Shown here: positions 1 to 10,963 of the stretch, one piece after another
Numbering within the stretch: position 1 is the first letter of the stretch
Layout: the number at the start of each line of letters is the position of its first letter
Assembly (NCBI GenBank): GCA_030998015.1
Contig: JARWMV010000236.1
Location: forward strand, 558,001 to 622,000
Source: Ceratorhiza oryzae-sativae
Lineage: Eukaryota > Basidiomycota > Agaricomycetes > Cantharellales > Ceratobasidiaceae
Length of the DNA: 64,000 bases
Direction of reading: 5' to 3'
Position numbers and translations under genes: made by a program
Notes under the pieces: model-generated
Told to the model about the DNA's origin: nothing
Database searches by the model: none
Seen by the model: only the letters and a program-made list of their open reading frames with translations

Positions 1-93
1 GTCGATCATCGCAACCGCGGCGATACGGCGGGCCAGGAAGAACGCTTTTTGAGTATTTTGATTGCCATGCGCTCGTCCACCAATGCTCACTGA
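1..93 (+). CDS. Possible C-terminal end of a truncated upstream gene
   Basis: Frame 1 is open from the window edge to a TGA at 91-93 and encodes about 30 residues, ending RSSTNAH. The composition (RGDTAGQEERFLSIL) would suit a helical C-terminus, but so short an open frame can occur by chance. No family is recognisable. It would be the last exon of a gene lying mostly outside the window. Confidence 0.22.
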   Translation, partial: VDHRNRGDTAGQEERFLSILIAMRSSTNAH

Positions 94-460
94 GCTCGGG
101 ACGTGAGATCATAGTGCGAGATTAGTGCTGTACATAATTTGTATAAATAAGTTGCCGGACGCGCTCAAGTTGCCGGAGCACGATGTCATGGCTCAGAATC
201 ATGCTCAAATGGTCCACGTGCTAGGTTCCACTGATAAACTCGCGGCAATGTCCGCCTTGATTTCCAGTCATGCGTGATAAGCGCAACCACCTGGAAAATG
301 ATGACAGATAACCTGGTTGCTCCGATGAGGTTCACCGCTATAAAGCGAATACTACTTACGTTTCTTAGGCTTCGACCCGACAACAAATTTTCGACAACTA
401 CACAACGGGGATCTTAGGGGGTGAAATTCCGTGTATAGATTGCGGAAAGGGTTTCCTCAT

Positions 461-1738
461 TTACAAGAAGTTGCTATCAATCCAGCTGGTGCTCCCCAAG
501 ACCGTCGAAATGGAAACTCCAGCGGAGAGCTTGGTGGCAAAAGGCGCTCGGCCCGTTTGCCAGGCTCCACCTCCGCCGTTGTTGTATTCACCGAAAAGAA
601 CATGGTCGGTGTTGGGGGTCGACGTTGACCATTGCTGAGTCGTTTCACGGATCAGTTTCGGTATTCACTTGAGAACGCGAAAAAAAAGACTTACGCTCCA
701 CCCGGCGGGCAATACATGTGACCCGATCTGCGAGTTTTGGAAGATAACCCGTGCATAATTACTAGATATACGTTGCGTAAGTGCCAACCAATGAGATGAA
801 CCAAGTGGCGCATACCCCCATGGGCGTCCTAGGTATTGATTCCCTCCACCAGTGACTTGCGAGTTGTCGATCACATAGTAGTTGGAATCGGCCGAGCCGC
901 GGCCCGAAGCCGTGATATAACCATCGCCGATGGTATGAATTACCGAACCCGTCACCCAGAGGTTCCCGTACTGTCCAAAGATAAAGTCGACAGCGCTAGG
1001 GAAGGCTTTCGCATTAAACACCATCGCGGGGCAGATAAAGTTACCCCTCACCCTTCGATGTAACACTTTCCGTAGAATTGGGCACCTTTCTGGGCTAGAA
1101 GCGTGTCTTGGTATCCCTTGATTTGGCAAGCATAGCATCCAAACTGGCCAGCCTCGACTGAGAGCGCAATCGCCTGGGATTGCGATACCGGTTTACCATA
1201 TGTATTCGCAATATTAAGATTGTAGAAGCTGGGTTTACGGTTGGCTTCACTTTTCAACGCTGTGCAAACGAGGGTCGCTTACCTGACGCCTGAAGCAAGC
1301 ACGCGAATGGTTGCACTTTGAGCATCGCCACCCGCAGAAGAAGCGGGAATATTGTCAGTAAACGTTACTGTGTTTGATGAATAAGATGATGTGGAGCTAC
1401 TTTGGCCGTAGACTGAACCAAAAGACGTTTAGTAAACGGAAACCATGCCTATGTGACTGTATGCGCGCACTTTTGATATTGGAACGGCTAATCGAGACCT
1501 GGCCGGTGTAAGTACCAGCGTATACAAAATAGACGGAGCTGAAAGACCGGGCTCAGTCGGTATGTTGGCTCATCAATGACGAGACTCGATCGTACCTGCT
1601 TGTGTCCTTAAGCGCTTCAGCCAACGTAGAGTACTTTCCACCGCTGCCAACGGTAATAGCACCGGAAGGCGGCGAGGATGCACAAAAAGCCCCAGAAATC
1701 AAGGCGAACGCAGCACAGAGGCTGAGGGAGAAACGCAT
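461..1738 (-). CDS. Secreted pectinesterase (pectin methylesterase, CE8 family)
   Basis: Predicted to de-esterify homogalacturonan in plant cell walls, releasing methanol. The start at 1738 gives a hydrophobic signal peptide (MRFSLSLCAAFALISGAFCA). Several exons follow, separated by introns of about 50 bp. Family hallmarks are visible: GYQDTLLA near 1130, VDFIFG near 990 (catalytic Asp), and YLGRPWG near 830 (substrate-binding Arg/Trp). The last exon starts after an intron at about 634-695; it encodes QWSTSTPNTDHVLFGEY and ends SNFL-stop at 461. Every expected motif is present, and the inferred protein of roughly 320-340 residues matches fungal CE8 enzymes. It stands alone, with no other pectinolytic gene nearby. 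The signal peptide supports secretion. Exon borders in the 1260-1550 stretch are the least certain part. Confidence 0.88.
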
Positions 1739-2414
1739 ATTGTTGAAGCAACAAATGTATGTATGGATTGCATGGAATATCTCTCCGCTTTATACAGGAG
1801 ATTCGGGCTGAAAAAGAATTCAACCCCGGCCTGGACTCCAGCCCAGGGAAGCAAAATAGCGTGCAGAAGCAGCTATAATTAGAGCGGGAAACAAATTCGA
1901 ATATAATAACTGTGCTCGTGACCATCATGGATTCGGTCCGCGGCCCGCCTCAGCCTGCCTCGACCCACCGCCAGCACAACGACCGAGATAATACCATAAC
2001 ATCCCTAATATGGCCAGACGTCTGATATGCCTTGGTTACCGGCGGAAGGTTTCACATGAACATCATCTGGACTATGATAATTGCCTATCTCTAGGAAGTA
2101 CCATGATGCAAACCGATTATTCAATTCCGACTTGCATTCCAAAACGTGTGTGCGCGCTATGTCGCCGCCGGCGTTGCCCCATGTGGATACATCGCCCTCG
2201 AAGTCAGTACATCAGAAGGGCAAGTTCCGTTAGGTTGATTCGTTGGGAAACAACACTCATTTAAAGCGATGTTCTGATGACTTCAAATTGATGCAATTGA
2301 TGGTGTAAGTTAGATACAGCTGAAAAAAACGATGGAATGATGAGAAAGAAATGCAAGCGAGCCCAAATGTGAACAAGAGGAAAACAGCGAATCGACAAGC
2401 GACGAGCGTGAGAC
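1739..2414. other. Intergenic region, pectinesterase 5' side and HSP90 3' side
   Basis: It holds the upstream region of the pectinesterase and the 3' flank of HSP90. Open frames here are short and resemble no family. I see no repeat or RNA gene. Confidence 0.5.
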
Positions 2415-4957
2415 TTAGTCGATCCTGTTAAGGCAACGCCGACCAGTCAGCAAGGAACATTGACGCAAGACAAGACGGGACTTACTCCTCCATCGCACTC
2501 GCGCTAGTGGCTTCACCGGCTGGAACCTCTTCGATGCCCGACGAAGCTGGCGCAGATGGCTCGTCCTCATCAACGTCAAGGCCGAGCGAGATCATACGGT
2601 GGATTCGCTTAGCGAAGCTCGTGGGCTCCTCGAGGACAAACCCAGAGGTGAGCAGAGCGGTCTCATAGAGCAAGAAGGTAAGGTCGCGAACGGATTTGTC
2701 GGCCTTGTCTTCGGCGACCTTCTTCTTGAGCTCCTTAATGATGCCGTTGGTCGGGTTGAGCTCAAGGGTCTTTTTGGAGGCCATGTACGACGACATGGAC
2801 GAGTCACGAAGAGCTTGGGCCTTCATGATACGCTCCTGTTACATTAAAATTAATGAGTAAAGTTACTTTAAATAATAAATAACTGCACGTACCATGTTGC
2901 TGCTCCAGCCGAATTGACCCGTAACGAGGACACAAGGCGAATCGGTGATACGGTTCGAGACAACAACCTTCTCGACTTTGTCACCGAGTGCATCCTTGAT
3001 TGCCTTGCAGAGGTCGTCGAAGCTAGCAGCCTCCTTCTCGCGAGCGGCCTTCTCCTCCTCGGTTTCCTCGAGCTCGAGGCCCTCCTTGGACACACAGACG
3101 AGCTTCTTGCCCTCGAACTCCTTGAGCTGGGTGACGGCATACTCGTCGATGGGGTCGACAAGGAGGAGAACCTCGAAGCCCTTCTTCTTGAGCACCTCGA
3201 GGAAGGGAGAGTCGCGGACGGACGAGAGAGACTCGCCGGTGAGGTAGTAGATAGACTTTTGTATCTCGGGCATGCGAGTAATGTAGTCTGCCGATCAACG
3301 TCAGATAACGGCATGGAGCGAGATCAAGATTAGACTTACCCTTGAGGGAGATTTGCTCCTCGAGGGACTTGGTCGAGTAGAAGCGGAGGAACTCGGCAAG
3401 CTTGGAGCGGTTATTCGAGTCCTCGTGGATACCGAGCTTGATGTTCTTGCCAAAGGCCTCGTAGAACTTCTTGAAGTTATCCTTGTCCTCGGCGATCTCA
3501 CTAAGGAGATCGAGGCACTTTTTGACGATGTTCTTGCGGATGACCTTGAGGATCTTGTTTTGTTGAAGGGTCTCACGAGAAATGTTGAGTGGCAAGTCCT
3601 CAGAGTCGACAATACCTAGCCACAGTGCATGAGTACAATTGGCCCTATGAACAGATAGAGAAACATACCCTTGACAAAGTTGAGGTACTCGGGGATGAGA
3701 TCTTCACAGTCGTCCATAATAAACACACGTCGGACGTAGAGCTTGATGTTGTTGCGCTTCTTCTTGGTCTCGAAGAGGTCAAAGGGCGCACGCTTCGGGA
3801 TGAAGAGAATGGCCTTGAACTCGAGCTGACCCTCGACAGAGAAGTGCTTGACAGCGAGATGCTCCTCCCAGTCGTTGCTCAAGCTCTTGTAGAACGAGGC
3901 ATACTCCTCGGTGGTGATGTCCTAGATTGAAACGTCAACAAGAGTATATGCAGTGGCAAGCAGGGCAACATACCTGAGGATTGCGAGTCCAGAGAGGCTT
4001 CATCTTGTTGAGCTCCTGGTTCTCGGTCTCGACAGACTTGACCTTCTTGGTCTTTTTCTCCTTCTTGGTATCCTCGTCGTCGACCTCCTCGATCTTGGGC
4101 TTCTCACCGTCGGTGGCCTCTTCCATAGCCTCATCGTCCTCGACCTCCTACAGAGGGATGTTAGATCGTGACCGAGAAATGACGCTAGCAGACGCACCTT
4201 CTCAACCTCCTTGGTAACAACGAGTTGGATGGGGTAGGAGATGAACTCGGAGTGCTTCTTGACAATGTCCTTGATGCGCTTCTCCTCGAGGTAGTCAAGC
4301 TGGTCCTCCTTGAGGAAGAGCTTGAGGGCGGTACCACGGCCGAGAGGCTCGTTGACGGTGTCGGGGGTGATGGTGAAGGTACCGCCGGCGGACGACTCCC
4401 AGATGTACTGCTCGTCGTCGTTGTGTTTGGTGATGACCTGAACACGCTCCGCCACAAGGTAGGACGAGTAGAAACCGACACCAAACTGACCAATCATGGA
4501 GATGTCGGCGCCAGCCTGCATCGCCTCCATGAACGCCTGTCGAGAGCATGTAAGTCGAGTGGCGACAACAGACAACTGTGGATGCGTACCTTGGTGCCAG
4601 ACTTGGCGATCGTACCAAGGTTGTTGACGAGGTCAGCCTTGGTCATGCCGACACCGGTATCGCGGATGGTGAGGGTCTTCTCCTCCTTGTTGGGGATGAT
4701 GCGGATGAAGAGCTCCTTCTCGGTGTCGAGCTGAGAGGGGTCGGTGAGGGACGCATAGCGGATCTTGTCGAGCGCATCGGACGCGTTGGAGATGATTTCG
4801 CGGAGGAAGATCTCCTTGTTGCTGTAGAAGGTGTCTGTTGCGACGCGTCAGGAGGGGCAGGGCGAGGTGCGGTGGCTCGCGACGTACTGATGATGAGATC
4901 GAGCAGCTGGCTGATCTCGGCCTGGAAGCCAAACGACTCGGGCTGGGGGGCAGACAT
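2415..4957 (-). CDS. HSP90: Cytosolic HSP90 molecular chaperone
   Basis: ATP-dependent homodimeric chaperone for kinases, transcription factors and other clients. About nine exons encode close to 700 residues. The first exon starts [20 protein letters not shown]. The N-terminal GHKL ATPase follows ([49 protein letters not shown]). Next come an acidic [18 protein letters not shown] charged linker, the middle domain ([26 protein letters not shown]) and the C-terminal dimerisation domain. The ORF appears to stop after MEE at 2482. However, GTAAGT begins exactly there (2485-2481), and an acceptor at 2425 adds a 10-nt exon (2415-2424), giving the terminal motif MEEID. That corresponds to the TPR-binding MEEVD of cytosolic HSP90. 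Absence of a signal peptide and of KDEL argues against the ER paralogue. Heat-shock elements lie upstream. Confidence 0.97.
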
Positions 4958-5328
4958 GGCGGATGAATGCGCGGTGGACAGTGCAGATGGAGTGGTGGTG
5001 GACGCTGGCAACAAGCGGGGGGGCGCCCGTATTTAAGCCCGGCCAACGTTCGAGAATGCTCGATGCAGTTTTCGATCTTTTCTTTGCGAGGGCATGGCGG
5101 CGCTCAATCCAGACATCATTCTAGCACATTCTGCCGCCCGGCGCTCTCCGGCCCATCACAGACGCCGGGCGCTTAGATGATCGCCGCTCCCCCGCATGTG
5201 AGCCTTGTTTGGCTCTCACGAGTCAGATTATTCTAGACCCACCACAACGTTCAAAACGCGTTAAATAACGGGCAAGCGGTTCGTTCTAGCACATTCAATT
5301 TGATCGCGAGCCCCCATTCTAGTTTCCA
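4958..5328. promoter_or_regulatory. Divergent HSP90/SER1 promoter region
   Basis: This is the 371-bp gap between the two start codons. It contains a minimal heat-shock element TTCGAGAA at 5049-5056. The 13-mer ttctagcacattc occurs twice, at 5119-5131 and 5284-5296, and carries two TTC units 10 bp apart, the spacing of gapped heat-shock elements. Further TTC/GAA units lie nearby (TTCTAGA near 5232, attctagtttcc near 5315). The elements fit heat induction of HSP90. Whether they also act on SER1 cannot be read from sequence. Confidence 0.6.
5049..5056. promoter_or_regulatory. Heat-shock element, TTCnnGAA
   Basis: Exact nTTCnnGAAn pair, TTCGAGAA, about 92 bp upstream of the HSP90 start codon. 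It would bind a trimeric HSF1-type factor. Confidence 0.5.
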
Positions 5329-6646
5329 ATGCCAGCACGAGCCGATGTCATCAACGTCACCGCTGGGCCGTCCCAGCTGCCCCAGTCCGTTCTCGAAGAG
5401 GCCGCCAAGGGTCTCCTCAACTACAACAACACAGGCATCGGCATCACCGAAATATCCCACAGGTCTCCCGAGTTCATCCGTCTGAACGAGGATCTCGAGT
5501 CGACCGTTCGGCGCACGCTCCAGGTCCCAGACACCCATGTCATTTTGTTTATGCAGGGTGGCGCAACTCTGCAGTTTTCGGCCATTCCTTTGAACCTATT
5601 GGCATGGAAGGCACTCAAGACGAAAAAGCCCCTGTCTGAATGGACGATGGACTATGTCGTGACTGGCAGCTGGAGTGCCAAGGCAGCTCAGGAGGCTGAA
5701 AAGCTGGCCCATGGCGCACGCGTCAACGTCGTTGCAGACTCTCGTCACTACTCTGCTGGCAGTTACGACAACATTCCGCCACGTGAACACTGGAAGCTCA
5801 CGCCAGCTCAGCAGTGCCTCTACATCTACTACTGTGAGAACGAGACTGTCGACGGCAATCAGTTCTCAGATGAGTCTGGCTCTCCCGCCTCGTTCCCCCT
5901 CGACATGATTCCACAGGGCGTCCCTATTGTCGCCGACTTTTCGTCCTCGTTTATGTCTCGCCCCATTCCCAATATCGCACGATATGGGATCATATATGCT
6001 GGTGCCCAAAAGAACATCGGTCCTGCCGGCCTCACGGTCGTGATTATACGCAAGGACCTCATCGTTGACACCGACGAGGCCCAAAAGGAGGGCGGGCCAC
6101 CGATTGCAACCATGATGTCGTTCCATACCATCAGCAAGGCCAAATCCTTGTACAACACCCCGCCGATGTTCTCCATGTATACCACTCTGCTGGTCATCAA
6201 ACACCTGCAGAGCCTGGGAGGGCTTGAAAAGCTCCGAGAGATCAACAAGCAAAAGGCTGCCAAAATCTACGACACCCTAGAGCAGGCAGAAAAGGCGGGT
6301 AAGCTGACTATACGTGTCCAAAAAGCTAGTCGAAGCTGGATGAATGTGGTCTTTGACAACGGCAAGACGGACGAGGATAACAAGTTTATCGAAGCTGCAA
6401 ACAAGAAGATGATTCTGGGTGTCAAGGGTCATCGGTGAGTCTCACAATCGCCTGTGTGTGTCTCGTATTGACCCCCGTTTGTCTATAGTTCCGTTGGTGG
6501 TAAGTTTTTTGTTGTTTCGGCCGAAGTCGACGCTTTCTGACTCTGCGAAACCACAAGGTATTCGTATTTCGCTTTATAACGGGGTTACTCCAGAGCAAGT
6601 CGACAAGATTGTAGCATTCCTCAAAGAGTATTATGAGCTCAAGTAG
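5329..6646 (+). CDS. SER1: Phosphoserine aminotransferase
   Basis: PLP enzyme of the phosphorylated serine pathway, converting 3-phosphohydroxypyruvate and glutamate to phosphoserine and 2-oxoglutarate. The first exon covers most of the protein. It has the N-terminal VTAGPSQLP, GIGITEISHRS and QGGATLQFSAIPLNL segments, and GAQKNIGPAG near 6003-6032, whose Lys forms the PLP Schiff base. The C-terminus needs three exons. Exon 1 ends at about 6434 after GHR. An 11-nt exon (6489-6499) supplies S-V-G. The last exon then reads GIRISLYNGV and ends EYYELK. The joined GHRSVGGIR is the family's conserved C-terminal segment. The total, about 405 residues, is normal. It converges on TRM9 with 94 bp between stop codons. 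Confidence 0.95.
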
Positions 6647-6740
6647 TAGCTGTTGTGGGGAAATGCGTGTATGCATGTAATCGGAATTGCTCAGCAGATG
6701 AATTAAACTCGGGCGCATTTAGTGCACATTTATACCTGAA

Positions 6741-7856
6741 TTAATTGGCAGTTGTCCATCGTATCAATTCGACATAGAAGTTTGAGCGTTCCCACCCCTC
6801 TGGGTGTATATACAAACCCTGTTGCCCACTCGCACCGTCATCAGTGGAGGGCTTCTCTCCAATGGCTAATCCCAGGTCCTTGGCCGCCGCGACAACGAGC
6901 CCGGCCAACTCTCCAGCAAGAAACAAATGATAGTATCGCTGAAATACAATCGGTGAATCTTGAGTGGGCGGGAAAGTGTTCGAATCCTCGGGCTCGGGCT
7001 TCGATTGGCCCTTTTTGGACTTGGACTTGGGTTGAGATTGCTGCATGACCCACGGTACGAGCACGTCTTGCGCTTTTGTCGACGCAGAGTTACCTGCAAG
7101 GGGGTCTCTGTTAGTATGAAGAATCATGACATGTGGAGTGGTTTACCACTTTCATGCTCTGGAACCACTCTCTTTGACAAATTGTCCTGGTCTACTGCCC
7201 AGACGTATAACAATGCCCGCCCACCGTTAGGATCAAGGCAGTCCAGAATCGCCTACTAACCCACGAGGAGGATTGAGCGGTGCAGTAGGAGCTACCGTTT
7301 AAAATCTTACAGCAATTGCTTCTTTCCTCCTCTCTGGTGTCGCAAGGTGGTGTATTGTCGCAATCGAGATGGCGAAATCCTAATTCGTCTCTCTAAGTAT
7401 ACGTTCGAAGGGATCCAACAGCAAAGGCTTACAAACACACCCCGTCTCCAGATCATATCCCTCACGTCGCCTTGCAACACATCCCTCGGCGCAGTCGACT
7501 CTCCCGCAAACTGAGCAAATTTAAGCAGCCCCACACTCCTATCTACTCCAATTGTCAAGAACCGACCCTCGGAGAGTGGTAAATATTTTCCATTTCCGGT
7601 ACCCGAGTCGAGACCAATGGATCCGGTCGGGATCGATTTAAGAAACTGGGCAATGACGGGCCACGGCTAAACACGCCAAGTGCTCTAGTCTCCTACAAAA
7701 CGTGCACGAACGATTCGGACTGACTTTGTACCTCGTTTGCGAAAAATGGGGGGCTATGTGTTCGTATACATCGTGTACGTGTTGGTCTTCGTATCCTTGA
7801 GCGCCCGAGTCGGTTGCACTCGGAGCGAGCGTAAGTTTGTTTTGGGGATGTGCCAT
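6741..7856 (-). CDS. TRM9: tRNA wobble-uridine carboxymethyl methyltransferase
   Basis: SAM-dependent methyltransferase that methylates 5-carboxymethyluridine at tRNA position 34, the last step towards mcm5U. The true ATG is at 7856 (MAHPQNKL); the triplet 12 bp upstream is TTG. Visible segments are QHVHDVYEHIAPHFSQTRYK, the SAM-binding motif I around GLDSGTGNGKYLPLSE (7555-7610), TIGVDRSVGLLKFAQ, then IATIHHLATPERR and the closing GWERSNFYVELIRW. All are typical of TRM9/ALKBH8 methyltransferase domains. A low-complexity Ser/Lys/Pro insert (QPKSKSKKGQSKPEPED) near residue 190 precedes the C-terminal segment. No AlkB or RRM domain is present, so it is the fungal stand-alone form that works with TRM112. 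Confidence 0.9.
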
Positions 7857-7950
7857 GGTGGAGATCAAGAGCTCGTAAAATGTTGCTCGGGAGTTGTGTG
7901 ATGCTGTTTGCGTCCAGCGGCTATGCGCTTATCCTCCTCCTTTCCTCCAT
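7857..7950. promoter_or_regulatory. Short divergent promoter between TRM9 and DUF1764 gene
   Basis: Only 94 bp separate the two ATG codons, so both 5' UTRs and promoters must share this stretch or overlap the genes. I see no clear TATA box. Confidence 0.5.
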
Positions 7951-8552
7951 ATGGGTGAGATTGACGACATCTTTGCGGGCAAAACCAGGTCGAAAGGAAA
8001 GGCCAAGGAGGTCGAAGAGCCAACTTCAACCCCTGTCGTCTCGAAAAAGAAGAAAAAGAAGAGCAAAAAGGCTGATACCAAAGAGCCGCCTGCACCTGCA
8101 CCTGCGCCTGCGCCTGAATCCTCACAGTCCAGTGGGACAAAACGAAAAGTTCCCGAGACGGTATTAGATCCTTCGTTATCTTCCGAGCCAAAGAAAAAGA
8201 AGAGCAAGGGAGAGAAGAAGGGTAAAGCCGCGGCTGCGAGGGCGGAGAACAGTGATGATGAGCGGTTCAAGGATTCGAGGGGAACAGGGCCAAGTAAGTC
8301 TACGTTTCTCTCGCTCAGTAATAGTGAAGTGACTCGATTTAGGGCGAAGGACGGAGGAGGGGTACGCGATTTACAAAGAGGACGAATTGAAAATTGGGTT
8401 GGAGGGTGGAGGTAAGTTGGGCAGTGTCAGCCGAGTTTCCATGCAACTTAACGAGTTGCAGACACAGCTTTGTGTCCTTTCGACTGTGATTGCTGTGAGT
8501 TTAAAATTGAGCAAAACGGAACCCTACTAAGCACCGTATAATAGGCTTTTGA
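7951..8552 (+). CDS. DUF1764 family small basic protein
   Basis: Conserved eukaryotic protein of unknown function. It starts MGEIDDIFAGK, a typical N-terminus for the family. Lys-rich stretches follow (SKKKKKKSKK, EPKKKKSKGEKKGK) around an Ala/Pro run, then the conserved C-terminus: RRTEEGYAIYKEDELKIG, GGDTALCPFDCDCCF. The tail is rebuilt by splicing. Exon 1 ends at 8293, exon 2 is 8343-8411, exon 3 starts at 8462, and a final 8-nt exon 8545-8552 supplies C-F-stop. Without that last splice the Cys-rich CDCCF end is lost. The Lys-rich segments look like nuclear or nucleolar signals; that is inference. About 155 residues in all. Confidence 0.85.
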
Positions 8553-8839
8553 ATCTACGCTTTGCTTCACAACTCCACCACCTGCTGTAAAATTTCTCAC
8601 AAAGATTGCGTAGCCGGCGCTTTCTTCTGCCGAACCAGATGTAATACCGGTTTAAATCAACATGCGAGAATCTGCAATGTCCGTTACTTCCCCTGTGGTT
8701 ACCTAGTTATGAATTGGAGGGGCAGAGGTCAAGGTAAAGTCTTCTGCAACCATTCATTCAAGTGGAGGCGAGCAAACAATTAAGCACATCCTAACAGAGT
8801 GAACCATTCCTAAAAGTATATTCAACCGACCCCTGCCAG

Positions 8840-10963
8840 TTAATCGTCGTCAAACAATGGTTTGAATGTCTAGCCAGGCATTATTCAGTGTATGCGTAAG
8901 TATCAGGGTTGATTCTGCACTCACGTTGTCACCCAACCTCGCAACGGGGACGTCTTGTGTGCCAGTCACCTGGGAGTCGGAAGCATCGAACTCCGACTCA
9001 TTGAACAATTCCTCTAACACGTTCATATTATGATCGCCCTGCTCGGGTGTTCCGGGTACCTCTTCGCCATCCACATCGTTATCTCCAAGGAGCTCATCGA
9101 GTTCTTTCTGCGTCATATGCGCCAGATCTCCTAATCCAGCTTCCTTCCAAATCTCTGTAGCTTGAGATAATTGTGTTGCGGGTAAAAATAGCGGACGAGC
9201 CGGTGGTTGAGGGATTTGAAAGGGTTGAGAAGGTGGGGGCCGCTGTGATTGTTGAGTTTGCGGAGGCCGGAATCGGGGTTGCTGAACTGGAGAATGCATA
9301 TTTGGCTTGACATCTGGGGATGGAGGACCTGCAGGATGTTGGATAGAACGAGCATTGGGAGGAATGGTAAATGACGGTGCGCTTGGCTGGGGTCGGGGTG
9401 TCGATTGGTGTCGTGCTCCCAGCGAAAATGAGGGCTCGCCTGGCGGCCCGTTTGAGTCGCTCTGGGTGGACTGTGCATTTGGGGGAAGCGCAAAACTCGG
9501 AGTCCCTTGCACCTGCTGGGTGCCCCTTCGTGAAGCTCCCGCAACGCTCGGTGTGGTACTCCAAGCTCCCCCTCGAGATCCGCTTCCGCTCACACTCGCA
9601 GATCCCTTGCTCGCTGTGCTGTCCATCCTCCCGACTCGGGTAACATCTACCACTTTCATCGTTCGGCGTTTTGCGGCATTTCTAGCCTCGCTCCCACCAG
9701 ACGCAGCGCTCCCTGGCATTCCTCCTGGGCCATCCACTTCCATCTCATCCCGCTGCCGCTTTGCCGCTGCAACTGCTTCCTCGAATTCTGGTCCAAAGCC
9801 CGTTGCAGCTGCGGTGGCCACCATTGCAAGATGGTCCGCCGCATCTAACTCAAGGGTGATAACGAGAGGCGCGCTTGGCTCAGTAAACGAAAGCTCCAGT
9901 GGCTGAGACAGGGATTCTGCTAACGCGATTGATGCCTAGCAGAAATCGAGGTCAATACCAAGAGGTTGCCGAACGAGTTAAACACACATTAATTTCACGA
10001 AGGTGAAATGCCAATCCAACAGGTGCTACAAGTACGTCGTATAAATCAAATTCATCTGCAGGTACGGATATCTCTGTGGCAATCTGGTGTTTCCCTAAAG
10101 CAACAATCACGCTAAACACTTGTAACGCAAAGTATCACAATCCTTACCTTGGCTATCAGCATCGCGTTCCAAACTCCTGACTCGGACATCTCCAGCACTG
10201 AACATCCATTGCAACTGAGAATCTGCGCGTCTTCCAAAGTGATCGAGCAAGTCGCGCATGGCACGAGGCCCGATTGTTACTCGACTGCAGCGATGTTGAG
10301 GGAGGGTCGGTGCAAGGATGACGGGTGGTTGGTTGAGGTATAGCTTGTGCGTTTTGACCACGCCTGCCAATAAACAATGGGATCGGGGTATAGTGCTGAA
10401 GAGGTGGCGGCTCACCAAATTTACAGTGCATACGTATAATAAGTCTGCTCTCTGCTGACTGCTCGTCCCCTTCTGCTGCACCGGCTTCCACTCCCTCCAC
10501 CACGCTGATTTCGCACTTATCAAGACTCTTTTCGACAGACTTGTGGCGTAGAATGGACAGCAAGGTCTAGACGAATAATATTCTTGCGTCAGAGATAATA
10601 AAATGCCTTGTAGATGGCAATTATGTGGCCAACTTCATAATTTACTTACCTTGACGAGTAGTTGTCCCCTTACGATTCGTTCCTCGCCACCTTCCGGGGT
10701 CATCTCCCATGCATCAACTGGCGCCCCCACACGGTATGTGTCAAAAAACTCGGGCAGAAATTTGATGCCACAATAAGCCGATTTCGACGAATTCGTTGCG
10801 CATAAAGTGAGCTGCCCAGATGTGGCATGAATACAAAGTTCGTCTCCATAGCGCGCAATGCATGTTAAGCCTTTGGTAAACGCTAGGAGGAGATTAGGTC
10901 GTTCAAACTTTAAACGCGATGGATCTCACTCCGGAGACTTGTTGGCGAGATTGTGCTTTGCAT
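8840..10963 (-). CDS. RAD9: DNA damage checkpoint protein Rad9 (9-1-1 clamp subunit)
   Basis: PCNA-like subunit of the Rad9-Hus1-Rad1 clamp loaded at damaged DNA to activate ATR-type signalling. A short first exon at 10963 (MQSTISPTSLR) splices to TFTKGLTCIARYGDEL. Family segments follow: SKSAYCGIKFLPEFFDTY, GQLLVKTLLSILRHKSVEKS, GVVKTHKLYL, VTIGPRAMRDLLDHF and LREINASIALAESLSQPLEL. After about residue 290 comes a long disordered tail rich in Pro, Ser and Gln with a KRR basic patch. Its acidic end (LEELFNESEFDASDSQ) is the kind of tail phosphorylated in Rad9 to recruit TopBP1/Cut5. A last intron (GTGAGT near 8923 to CTAG) gives the ending TFKPLFDDD at 8840; read-through would instead stop at 8850 with unrelated residues. 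Confidence 0.9.

Noticed and set aside
9307..9906. 199-codon plus-strand frame opposite RAD9
   Set aside because: Antisense shadow of the Ser/Pro/Ala-rich RAD9 tail.
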